Shown here in pieces: positions 35,620-46,479 of a stretch of DNA of 64,000 nucleotides; the stretch's first letter is position 1, and each line of letters begins with the position of its first letter. Origin of the DNA: Bolinopsis microptera (lineage: Eukaryota > Ctenophora > Tentaculata > Lobata > Bolinopsidae); the NCBI RefSeq assembly GCF_026151205.1, contig NC_087083.1, positions 4,752,460-4,816,459 on the forward strand, in the 5' to 3' direction. The position numbers and the translations under genes are program-made. Below the pieces are notes generated by a model that searched no databases, was not told the origin of the DNA, and worked only from the letters and a program-made list of their open reading frames with translations.

Positions 35620-35712
35620 GAGATATAGCTGAGATATAGCTGTGATATAGCTGAGATATAGCTGAGATATAGCTGAGATATAACTGAGATATAGTTGAGA
35701 TATAGCTGAGAA
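35620..35712. repeat. 12-bp tandem repeat (GATATAGCTGAG)
   Basis: About seven slightly degenerate units in otherwise featureless AT-rich DNA. Confidence 0.85.
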
Positions 35713-37456
35713 ACGTTAAAAGAAAGTGGCCCACTCGAACGCTCAATATAGCTAGCTCAAACCCGTTCATGAATCAACTTACGTTTGAATTATAACAGCA
35801 ATAGTCTGGATATGATCAGGTTTTCTGGGGATCATTTGTTTAATCATACTGAAGGAATGACAGATTAGGGCCCCGCCAATAATGCAAGTCTTTCAGTCTG
35901 AAATATCACTTTCGCTCCTTAATAAAATAAACATATGAAAGTGGAAAAGAAGGATTCGTAAATCGAAGAATTCCTTAATCGTTATATATGTCGTGACGAC
36001 GACCACGATGAGGGCTTTATAAATTTGCTTAAGTCCTTGGAATGTTTACGATTTATCGAGAACACGTACTCTAGAGTTCGACGCGTACAAGTTTGCAAAT
36101 TCTTCGTATTCCTCATATTCCTGATATGTCCCGTGCACCACCTAGGGACTGGAATATTATAGTATTATGCAGTGTTCAGCTGATGACAAATATAGCTGAC
36201 AAATGAAAGTAATACTAATAGGATGAACCATCTACAAGATTGAGATTTTACTTAGGCTTGTTTCCAATTCTATGAGTACATATATAACAATTAAAATAGT
36301 GTGCTGTCTCTCATATGTAAACGACACAACAATAAGAACTGGGCTAATTTATAACCTTGCTATGTGTACTATAATTAAGGCTTAATTGAGCACGACATTA
36401 TAGGTTACAATATGGCGCTAAATTTGATGATCAGCATATCCCAGTTGAAACTTTCCAACTCTATCAACGATATCTGCAAACAAACAAAAAATGGTCCATC
36501 TCCAATCAGAATCCAAATCTATAGTCTATTATAGCTGTCATGGTGGCCATGGCAACGTACAAAATTCAGAAGTCGCCACTACCAGCAACTTTTTTACAAA
36601 ATGATCAGTTGAGACAAATGGGTACAAAAGTTATTCAAAAGTAATCCTTGCAAGACCTTTGAAACACCCTGTATGTTATGTCATATTTTTTCCGAAAATA
36701 GTAATCTGAGGATGACAAATTATTCCGGAATAGAAAGTTATGGAATGCGGGTGTTAGGTGGATATAAACCTGTAGATGTTAGATTTTCCAAGAATAAAAG
36801 GGAAATGATGCTTGTTGGGCCCTAAAATAGATGCCCGAGAATTTTACAGTAAAACAAAGTAGTAAAACAAAGTATTTAGTAAAACAAAGTATTTTATTTA
36901 TTAGCAGTGCAATCAATTCATATGATATAATTATAAGAATATAATAGTATGTCACACCTATTTAACTGTTACGTTCGAGTAGTCGTGCCATGGCTAAATT
37001 TAACTAGGACCAGTGGTGTCGATTAACATTTTAAAAGGTGATTCTAAGTGACACAAATGGAAAATTTTAAGAAAAGACGGATCAAAACACAGATCCAAGG
37101 ACAAGGAGACCCCACTGCAGGACCATACATGCTATTGGCTTGTGCATGGCCCAAAAGGTTCCAGCTGTCCAGGAAACTGTACGTAGCTGGTCAACTAGTT
37201 TTGAATTCAGACTAGGCTTGATGAGTTCTGGGGTTTCTAGAGTAAGATTTGATGGTGCCAGGTTTGTTCAGGCGGACATGGAAATTATGCGAGGAATATA
37301 TAGGTATATAAAAATCATGTCAATATAAAAATAGGTCCAAAAATAGATCCAAAGATTCACACGGCAGTCAGGGAACTTCCAGACAGGATGCTTTTGAAAC
37401 AGGTATAATTAGCGCTTTTGTAATTAGTTGTATGCAAGGGATGGGATGCTGATTGA

Positions 37457-38419
37457 CTAAGCTGGTTCAATGCCCCAGCTATTTAGGGGGAGCCACTCAA
37501 TTTCACGCCCAGGTGTTGTCAATTGCTGGGTTTCAAGTAAGAGCTTTTTGATACGGCTCTTGATAATTGAGATGGGGGAGGAAAGGTCGGAAAATTTACT
37601 AGAGCCAGGGACCATGACATTGTTTTCATTAGGAGTGCATTTGTCGAATATTTTATCAACCAAACTTTTCCATATAGTCGTACCTTTGAAGACAAAATTG
37701 TGTTTAGAAATTTCAAGTTTGTGTCGGGGGACCCGCATAGTTTGGCTACATGCTCTGGAACTTGTTTGGAATAAACTTGTCAGAGAGATAGGTTGATGCA
37801 GTTTCAAGATTTTAAACAGTTCAGTGGATATATGTTGGGTGTACAGGTTGTGGATTGACATGATTTTCTCGGTATTGAATATTGGCTTAGTGTTTTCCAA
37901 AGCAAAGCTCCTTTTTGCGATGTGTTCACTGTATGGTCTTGCACGTGCACATGTTTCATAGTACTCTGCCCGGTCAAAGCTTGGTTTGCTTCCAAATAGA
38001 AGGCGTACACATCTTTTTTGGATGGAGAACAGTTTAGATAGTCTATAAGGTGTGACACCACCCCAGCTACTGATACAGTAGCTCATATGAGACTTGAATA
38101 AGGAGTCATACAGCTTATGGTACTCTGTTTCTGGAATAAACTTCATAATACGTTTAATTATAGCTATACTTGTAGTTAGTTTACTTTTTATGTTATCTAG
38201 TTGGGGTTCCCAGGATAGTTCATGGTCTATGATAACACCAAGGAATCTCACTTTATCTACTCGTGTAAGCGTGTTGCCTGATAACGTGAGTGAGTTCTCA
38301 GAGCCATATTCACGAGCACGTGCACAGGACGAGTACCGACAATATTCTAGAATAAAAACGCGTACGTTTTTATAGGACAGGTGGGTCTCTTCACTTAAGT
38401 AAACTCCCTTCATTACCAC
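37457..38419 (-). CDS. LINE reverse transcriptase, C-terminal fragment (CR1/L2-like)
   Basis: A 320-codon open frame holds the RT thumb and C-terminal region: VRFLGVIIDHELSWEPQLDN, LFKSHMSYCISSWGG and IQKRCVRLLFGS. These are characteristic of CR1/L2/Crack-type elements. The catalytic FADD box and endonuclease lie 5' of the break and are absent, so it is 5'-truncated at about 38430. No stop interrupts the remaining frame. It lies head to head with the plus-strand element at 38509. Confidence 0.85.
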   Translation of the reverse strand: MVMKGVYLSEETHLSYKNVRVFILEYCRYSSCARAREYGSENSLTLSGNTLTRVDKVRFLGVIIDHELSWEPQLDNIKSKLTTSIAIIKRIMKFIPETEYHKLYDSLFKSHMSYCISSWGGVTPYRLSKLFSIQKRCVRLLFGSKPSFDRAEYYETCARARPYSEHIAKRSFALENTKPIFNTEKIMSIHNLYTQHISTELFKILKLHQPISLTSLFQTSSRACSQTMRVPRHKLEISKHNFVFKGTTIWKSLVDKIFDKCTPNENNVMVPGSSKFSDLSSPISIIKSRIKKLLLETQQLTTPGREIEWLPLNSWGIEPA

Positions 38420-38508
38420 GCACGATTATAACTAAACAGGGTCTACCTATATTATAAAATTAACTACTAATTATATTATAACTATATTATATAATTTACT
38501 ACTATACC

Positions 38509-40559
38509 CTATGACACCACTCTTCTGATAGTGAAGTTGTTGAAATGTCAGAGGAAAGAAAACGATTGCTACAACTTCTGAATAATAATGAATACAGAGA
38601 CAGAAAGGACTTGAGATCAAAAATTAACAAACTCTCAAATGACATTAAGAAGCGACTGAATACTCTCAGAATAGAAGTTGCAAACAGTCTTGCAGACTTT
38701 ATCAATAATACAGACGACGGCCGTAAAATGTTTGAAGCTGTTCGGCAACTATCAGGTAACAAGAAATCAGACTCCATTTCTGTTTTTAATGACAAGAATC
38801 AACTGGTAGATAATGAGAGTGACAAAGCTGACATTATACGCAACTATTTTGAGCAACACTACACAGGACCAGACAGTGAACCTCCACTTGAGCCGTTCGT
38901 TGGCAGTCCTCAGCCACTAAACAATCCCATAACATCCTTTGAAGTGGAACAAGCTGCCAAAAAGCTAAGAAATGGTAAGGCTGTTGGTCCTGATGGTATA
39001 CCAAACGAATTCCTTAAACACTCCCCACCTATTTTCTATTCTACATTTGCACAGCTGACCAATCAATCTTTTGAACGTCATGAACATGTACCTTCATTCA
39101 CTGAAGGATTCCTTACCCCACTGCAAAAACCTGGTTAGCCACGTGGACCTTTAAAAAGTTTGCGCCCTCTTTGTCTTTTAAACGGCACCAGGAAAATATT
39201 GTCCATGATAGTCCTTAGACGCATTCAAAGACAAGTTTCTCAGTACACTGGACCTTGGCAAAATGCCTACAAGCCTGGCCATAGCTGTGCAAATATTGTT
39301 TGGACACAACGGATCCTAGTTTCAGTTGTGAAGGAGAAACGCTGGTCTCTACACAAAATGGGTATTGATATGTCATCTGCATTCGACACCATTAAGAGAT
39401 CAGTTTTGCTAGAACTTCTTGCTGATGCTGGTTGTAGTGAAGACGACATCCGACTGGTAAGGTACCTACTCTCATGTACCAAACTGAAGATTAAAGTGAG
39501 GTCTACCGTATCAGGGGAGTTCATTGTCACGATAGGTGCGTTCCAAGGTGATAGTTTGTCTGGAAACCTTTTCATCCTGTATTTGGCTGGCGCACTTTAC
39601 CACCTTCGTGCCTTTATGTCTTATCTAAGACCCAACCCTCCGTTTGCTGAAAACCTGCTACCTCTTGAGTGGGAGTACGCAGACGACGCAGACTTCACAG
39701 ACGAGGATAAAAAGAATTTGGAGTCCATGTTACCAATATGCAAGGAGATATTGGAGGAGTGGAATCTTTTTGTCAACGAATCAAAAACAGAGTTCACACA
39801 TATCTATCTGGCCGAGAAGAACGAAGTTGATGACAAAGGAGAGCCACTTCGAGGAAGAGAGCCCTGGAGATCATCTATCTCACTTGGTTCCAAATTGTGC
39901 AGCAACGAGGACATAAAAAGACGATGTATTCTGGCAAATCTTGCTTTCCAAACCTACAAGAAAGTTTGGGAACAAGGTAAACGCATACCTCTTAAGACCA
40001 GACTTAAGATCTACGAAGCCCAGGTGGTCTCCGTCTTAATGTATAATTGTAGCTGCTGGGCAGCTTCAAAGCAGCTACTGAGTAAACTGGATATTTGCCA
40101 CAGAAAGCATCTGAGGCAAATCATCAGAATGACTTACCCTAATATAATCAAAAACGACACCCTTTACAAGAGATGTGAAGTGGTTCCACTCAGTGAGCGT
40201 GTTGCATGTGCACGATGGAGGATGCTCGGACATGTCCTTCGCAGTGATAACAACTCACCTGCACAGCTTGCATTACACTTTGCAGTAGAGAGTCAGAGTA
40301 CTAAAAAGGGTAGAGTAGGTAGACACCAGTCGAACTTGCTTAAGACTATTAAATTTGATTTAGGTAGCAGGAACATTCCATTTGTAAATACAGACGATTT
40401 GTACAATTTAAGACTTTTAGCCTCTGATAGAGCGGGATGGAAGAAGTTGTTATAGCTTGTGTATCAGTATTTCTTTTTTTCTGGCTACTTATCAGATCTT
40501 TAAGATGTTCATTTATGTTCTATTTTTGATTTGAATAAAGTTATATAATAAATATAATA
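38509..40559 (+). mobile_element. 5'-truncated LINE flanked by an 11-bp target duplication
   Basis: ACTACTATACC occurs at 38498-38508 and again at 40560-40570, directly bordering the element. The 3' end has AATAAAG followed by a short AATATAATAA tail. It is the same family as the fragment in intron 2 of gene 1 (4213-5677) but extends further 5'. The endonuclease half is missing. Confidence 0.85.
38545..40455 (+). pseudogene. LINE reverse transcriptase with a single in-frame TAG
   Basis: One frame runs from 38545 to the TAA at 40453, interrupted only by TAG at 39136-39138, between RT motif 1 (LRNGKAVGPDGIPNEFLK) and the RPLCLLNGTRKIL motif. Downstream are MGIDMSSAFDTI, GAFQGDSLSGNLFILY, the catalytic YADD within LEWEYADDADF, and a C-terminal RWRMLGHVLRSD segment. 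It has no RNase H. The clade is uncertain; an RTE- or CR1-related group is possible. With only one stop, the copy is recent. Confidence 0.85.
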
Positions 40560-40570
40560 ACTACTATACC

Positions 40571-41400
40571 TACTATTATAACTATATTGATAAGTGAATC
40601 AAGTTGTATTTGTAGCTATGGTGGGGACTACAAACCACCGTCGGCAAATTTCAAGCTCATTACGATGATACCCGAGAATTTAGCTCAACTTTCGGTACCA
40701 TAGATTCATCCTAGCCTTCTAAGTTGAAATGTTTGCTGTTTGATTGATTGTTTACTGGTTAATGTTTACTCAAGAATTTATACATTCAATAATATACAAT
40801 AATTATATACCTAAATCTGCTAATATAAAACCAAAATAACTCTAAGAACATACACCGCACGAAATTATGGACCTGGAAGTAAAATTAAATACTTCAGCTT
40901 AATACACAAATCAAAACAAAATTCTAGAAGAAAAAAAACTAGACGGTACGTGCACAGATTAATCCAGAAGTAGAAGAATTGGAACCTTCGCGCGAAATTC
41001 TCAAATTTTTTTCTGCTTAAACAGTTGGCCTAAATAGTATTCATTCAGTGTTTTAAGTTCTTCGTCAATTTGTGAGACCAATTTTAGAGATTACAAGTAT
41101 ATTATGGACTAGCGTAGATTAAGATTGCGACCTGCAAGCTAGCTGAAAAGCTGGTGTTCGTATACAGATACTGCAACAAAAGGATGAAGCTTTGAGTTTA
41201 ACGATAATTACAAGTAGTAGTAGTGTAATATAACCGGTTAAGAGCGATCCGGTACACAAATTTTCCTCTTAAATCTTTTATTGTTTTAACCACTGTGTTT
41301 ATTTTCGACTTCTATTTCAAAATTATGATGATAATACTAATCAAAAATTGAAAGTAATTCACTGAAGTTGATTCTAAAAATTTGAAAAAAAAATTGTACT
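40571..41400. other. AT-rich stretch without recognised feature
   Basis: No exon, RNA gene or transposon end was recognised here. Confidence 0.45.
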
Positions 41401-41411
41401 TTACAGTGCCT

Positions 41412-41476
41412 GTACGGTACGTACCTTTAAAAGTAGCTGTACCGTACGTACTTAAAGCCCTGTACCGTACGTACTT
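41412..41476. repeat. Repeated GTACGGTACGTAC-type palindromes
   Basis: Three copies of a self-complementary GTAC(C/G)GTACGTAC motif lie within 65 bases, at spacings of 25-35 bp, next to the end of the degraded ORF on the minus strand. Confidence 0.7.
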
Positions 41477-41481
41477 GCCAT

Positions 41482-42027
41482 CTAAGAGTACAACCACGGA
41501 CTAGATTTCAAGTCATCAAGCTGCTTGTCCTTGGTAGCTAGCAGCTCTTTCTGCAATTCAACTATTGTAGGCCCCTGACTGTCAATCACATCGGAGTGTA
41601 ATTTCTGGTTGTATTTCTCCAGCTGATCAATGTACAACGATTGTCTATACATAATTTTTAACGCAGCATTAATTCTCTGAGCCATGACTTCCCTAGTGAT
41701 TTCTCTTTTACCACTGAAACTCTGAACTACACACGCGTTAACATAATCTGCTTTGCCTTTAGCAAGCCCGAGAGTTTTCCAAATTCATTCAGCTGCATCA
41801 TCTTTCACTTCATCAAGCTTATAAGCCACGTATTTTTCCGATTTATACATCATACAACCACAGCACTTGTAGCGCGATGCACTACTGGGTCGCGCGCGCA
41901 TCAAATAATTGATAATGCTTCTCGGCGAGATGCGAAGGTGGAAGGATTGACATCGTGAATCAACCACAGCACCGGTTAAACAAGCAAGTCTTATCAACGT
42001 AATGATAAGTAACTGATAAGCGAGCAC
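41482..42027 (-). pseudogene. Unrecognised ORF with one internal TGA, basic/coiled-coil C-terminus
   Basis: A single minus-strand frame runs from an ATG at 42027 to a stop just before 41482, with one TGA at 41787-41785. The N-terminal part is cysteine-bearing (YKCCGCMMYKSEKY). The C-terminal part is charged and helical (QLEKYNQKLHSDV, LQKELLATKDKQLDDLK), as in a coiled coil. Captive ORFs of DNA transposons can look like this, but I do not recognise the family. Local GC is higher than in the surroundings. Function unknown. Confidence 0.45.
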
Positions 42028-42380
42028 AAACGTATTGCAGTTCCTGTTCTACCAATAAAATCAACAACAGTGGAACTGGAACCTCCCGACTGATCTTAGC
42101 ATAGCCATAGCGTCGCTACTTTTATATCCATGCGCTGGTGTTTCGAAACTGCGCGCGGGGTGGTGTAATAAAAAGATTTCCGAATCTCGTGAAGTGAATA
42201 AATTTGAGAAAAAATCAACTCCGATCGTTTTACTTTTGGTTTTCATGACTTTCTGTATACAGAATTCGGTGTACATTGGCATGTACAGTGAATTTACATC
42301 GTTTTAAAACTCAGCGGCGGTGTGCCGTGTGGTCGGTAAATCCTCAGCGACGTTCGGTGCGGCGACGTGCTTTATATATA

Positions 42381-43240
42381 TATACCTTATCGGACCTTAT
42401 TTGGACGGACATTACTTGAACGCTGGAGGCACCTTAATGTCTGTAGCTGTTCAAATAAAGTCCGTTCAATTAATGTCCGTCCAAGTTAAAGTCCGTTGAA
42501 TTTTTTTCAAAAATTTTTCCGTTTCGAACTTTCTGTCCAGAATATGACAACTTTTTAATTTCAGTCAATTTCAATAGCTATCATTAAACTAAACTATATC
42601 GTTGAATCAATAAAAATGAAGTATTATAAAATTTTAACAATCTGAATTGTAAATATCACATTATTGCATGATCACTATCTTGAGGTTGATCTTCGGCTTC
42701 TTCTAGTTCTACCTCCACATTTTCTCTTACAACTGGTTGTCTGTCCAACTCGTAGTCGTACCGAGCAATGAACGATCCCAACTGCTCTACTAGAGAGAAT
42801 GAGGGATACTTGAATACCTAAAGCTTAAGCTGTATCTCTAGCTCCCCACTTGGTATAGGCGACCTACGGTGGCATATGTCAGCTACGAGTATATGATACC
42901 TTCCACAATACCATTACCACCCATCACCATAAAGTAAAAGACAAACCGAAAACCCATTTGATAAAGATGATATCTGATATTAGATAATGATCATGTACAC
43001 ATATTTTAACATTTTTACTGATTGAACTTAAAGACTGCTTTTCTTGCTTACTGTATATGAAAATGGATTTTAATCATTTGCTAAAAGTTTTAAAAAGTCA
43101 AAAAAAAAGATGAAAAAAATTCGGATATTTGATGGTTTTGGTTGCCTTCTAGTTCTAGCGTTCATAATCATATTAATGTACGTTCATAATTATGTCTGTT
43201 CAAGTAATGTCCGTCCAAATAAGGTCCGATAAGGTGTATA
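42381..43240. mobile_element. Non-autonomous DNA transposon (MITE) with ~43-bp TIRs
   Basis: The left end TATACCTTATCGGACCTTAT, continuing through TTGGACGGACATTACTTGAAC, returns inverted at 43198-43240 with one or two mismatches. Subterminal copies of GTCCGTTCAA and ATGTCCGTCCAA lie inside. The flanks are TA-rich, so a TA target duplication is possible but cannot be proven. No transposase frame. Confidence 0.85.
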
Positions 43241-44546
43241 TAATATACGCTATATAATAGTAATATACGCTATAAAGTGGTCGACTCACATACTACTCAA
43301 GCGATATTGACAGTTGAATTTACGAATTTTACGTGACCACCATTATTGGACAAGTTCCGTTAATGATAACGTAATGAGAAATTGAGAACAACATTATTGC
43401 AATATTCTCGTTTTGTCCATGACACTTTTTGAACGACTGGAGCCTATTTGCTTAGGTTTCTTCTTCAGAGCGTTTGTGGCAGAAGGGTTTGTAGTTAAAG
43501 GGCGCTTTTGTGATGTAGTAAAGTTTGCTTTATAAGGTGATGCAAGACACATTTTTTAACATCAGATTTTCAGGTTAGGTTGAGGCTTGAGGGCCTGCCT
43601 TGTTTTTAAAATCGTATTGACTACTATTTAACCACTTATACTATTGATTGAGTTTGTAGCGTATATATGACGCTTTGCCCTTGTACTTTGCCCTTATACT
43701 ATTACTTATAACGGCAGCTTAAATAGAATTCTATCGATTTTAATCGAACTGCATTGGTATTTGGTAAGCTACTGCAAATCTTCCCTGACGAGTTAAGAGC
43801 AAAACTGTTTTAATCACGTGTTTAAACTAATTACACACTACAAATCTATTACATTTATTGAGAATTATGTAATGTAACGCGATGGAAGTATTTTAAGCGG
43901 GCATATCCTGTCCAAACCCAGGATACATGTCATAAAGAATTTGGTTTAACTTGTTTGTATGAAAAGCATCAATACCTATATGGAAGTAGATCAACAATGT
44001 CGTTCAGCATTTGGGAGATTTAGATGTTTAGGTTTGGGTAATTAGGGTTAGCACTTAGCAAAGTAATACTAATGTGGTTTTGGATTATCCACCATAGTTA
44101 CCTAGAAAGCAAATTAAAGCTTTACACTTAAAGGTAGATGCAAGTATCAAAGACTATTATAGCTATAGAATGCTTCAAATAATTATGATATTTAAGAATA
44201 AAATGAATTAAAATCAGCATTGATAACTTTTTCACCTGAGCATTTGTTCTAAAAATAAAATTGAATGATCAAGCCCGCCATTGAACTTCGAGAGCTATAT
44301 CTCGACATGTCACACTGTGGTCTGTGACATGGTATTGGTAATCATTACCCCAATTAATGTGGAAACAATTTTAGTCCTCAAAACATACCAGTACTTAAGT
44401 ATTAATAAAGTAATAATAAGTTCTACGTAAAGAATACTTAATTATACCAAGTTCTGTAGATTAACAGCATAAATCTCTACAAGATACTATAAATAATTCT
44501 TCAAGGTAGTCGGACAGTGGTACCTATAAGTATAACAGACCGCGAG
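43241..44546. other. AT-rich stretch without recognised feature
   Basis: I see no supported exon or element here. Confidence 0.45.
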
Positions 44547-44619
44547 ATGTCTGCCGACAATCTGTGTCTCACCAGTTGTTATACTCAGTGGATATCCTGC
44601 TATGGAGCTGACCTTCTAG
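44547..44619 (+). CDS. Candidate upstream first exon (MSADNLCLTSCYTQW...)
   Basis: ATG at 44547 opens 24 codons and ends in phase 1 before GTTTGT at 44620, which is compatible with the common exon at 56118. It shares no sequence with the three related first exons downstream. Support is only the start, phase and donor, so this could be chance. Confidence 0.3.
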
Positions 44620-44679
44620 GTTTGTTCCTTTTTATTTTTTTCCACGTTATTATTTGTTCTAGGTTTGTTCCTTTTTATT
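44614..44679 (+). repeat. Duplicated donor-site segment (43-bp spacing)
   Basis: TTCTAGGTTTGTTCCTTTTT plus ATT occurs at 44614-44636 and again at 44657-44679. Both contain the GTTTGT donor of the candidate first exon. Confidence 0.75.
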
Positions 44680-45499
44680 GTTCTTGTGAAGAATAATTTC
44701 GACAGGGTTAAATGTTTCCACCTCACTAAACCTTAAAAACTGTTGGTACAAATGGATGATGTCCTGATTTATCAATTCCAGTCAGACCATTTTAGGCCTA
44801 GTAATTATTGACCCACCCGGATCACGACATTAAATTGAATTTTCAAAACTGTTATCAATTTATACAAATAGCAATATGATTATGAAGACATGTTATTCAA
44901 ATTTTTAACCTGGGTCAATAATACAACCCATACCACTCGGACATCGAACCGGGTCCGTACGTCATTAATAATCATCAGTCTCGTACTGTTCCTCCACCAT
45001 GCACATTGCTGATTGCACTATGCAGAAGGCAGCGAAACATTTCACTGCACACTTCACACACTCGTCGGTAGTCATGTTCTTGCAAAAACCGGTGGCTGAC
45101 CACTACTACGCCCTTTGAGATAATTTTCCGTAATATGGCCGGATGCATGTGAGTTTGGAAAGAGCTCCTTATTATACAATGGGCCAGTGGCGTGACGTTG
45201 TTTGTTTGGCGATTTCACCAGAAGTAAACTCGGCACTAACACCTTACACATTTTCTTTACATCAATCATAGAAAAATATAAAAAGTTACAAAAGACACAA
45301 ATATGACGTACGAAAATGGTAAGTGTGGACTATGGAGTACCCATGGTGAGTTCATGGTGGTTACATGTTGACGCCTCTACTTTGACCCCAACCCTAACCC
45401 TGGCCCAATTTCTAACTGAAGCATATATGCTAAAACCTCAACCATAACGAGAAACTATACTAACTTCCTTATTTAATATTTGGTCATGTGATCACGTGA

Positions 45500-45690
45500 T
45501 CGAGACAGTTTTTCGCCGATATCTCGCCAGGGGAGCATTTTAACCCTATGTCATGAGGGTGATTCGGAATCAGCGTTCCAAAAAACATCGATTTCAGTTG
45601 GTTTCAACTGTCAAGGGGCCTTTTAGAAAAGTTTCGAACTTCAAAAGTAAAGTGATTTAGCACGCTCGTACACAGTCCGGTGGCCGACCA
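45500..45690. repeat. Duplicated upstream block, copy 1
   Basis: Sequence around GTGATTCGGAATCAGCG and GGGGCCTTTTAGAAAA matches 51820-51990 at about 75-80 percent by eye. Each copy lies 260-280 bases upstream of one of the related first exons (45972 and 52250). It may be a duplicated promoter-proximal block. Confidence 0.7.
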
Positions 45691-45971
45691 ATTCTCCGTA
45701 TGGAATATACACTGAAACGTCATGACTTGTTATTCTAGGCCCTATAGGGACGAATAATGCTCTGCTGGGGACAAATGTATGCTCTTCCTATAGTTCCACT
45801 CTCAGTTATAGAACCTTGGTCTTGTTCAACTTTCCCGCTCATAATTACACATCCATTGTCTCAATTGGACGTTGCTTTTTACATTTGTTTCATATTACTA
45901 AATAGCTAAATTTAGTTGTTGCATAATATATCGCTCAATATTTATTTAGTTGTTCGTGCAACGTTGTAGCT

Positions 45972-46023
45972 ATGTCACCTACCATCAGAAATTTATCGGC
46001 TCTCAGCATCTCTCCACCCCCAG
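45972..46023 (+). CDS. Alternative first exon 1a of gene 3
   Basis: ATG at 45972 encodes MSPTIRNLSALSISPPP plus one base, ending at a GTAAAC donor (46024). Exons at 51565 and 52250 have a similar start, a Ser/Pro-rich body, a ...CC(C/T)CCAG- or TTCAG-type end and the same phase 1. It joins in frame to the exon at 56118. The upstream GTTCGTGCAACGTTGTAGCT also resembles the sequence before the other two. Confidence 0.6.
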
Positions 46024-46479
46024 GTAAACCATTATCAGCCACTTTCGTATTTTTTCATATTTCCTCATTCGGATAAATTCTACCTCCGAATTATTTGGAT
46101 TTAAATGTTAAAGCTAGTTCACGTTATTAACTGGGTCCATGAATTAGAAATATAATGTTTAGGACATGATACATTAAACTTAAATGCCTGATAAATTAAG
46201 GAAATGAAAGAAATTCCCAAATTGTTTAAGTAATTGAGTCCAGAAAAGGGTGACATTGGAGGGGGGAGTGGGTCCGACTCGATTTATTGGGATCCATGGC
46301 TAACTCTAGGGCGTGAAACTTTTATTTATGGCGTGAGACTCTATAGAGTATATTAGGGCGTCTGATTTTAGGGCGGCGTTAGGGTTGGGGTTAGTTAAGG
46401 TTTCGCGGATGAGCAATGAGACCGTTTCTTTCTGTTACAAAACGTGACAGATCACGCTGGCGAGTGAATTATTAAAAGC

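Larger units (their letters stand above)
29613..37456. other. Gene-poor stretch upstream of gene 2
   Basis: I found no joined exons here on either strand; the open frames are short and lack motifs. Its left end should contain the gene 2 promoter. Simple repeats are present: (GAGAGAGC)n at 32975-33070 and a 12-bp GATATAGCTGAG repeat at 35620-35712. A 41-bp tandem pair with CACGTG E-boxes lies at about 35045-35118. Confidence 0.5.
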
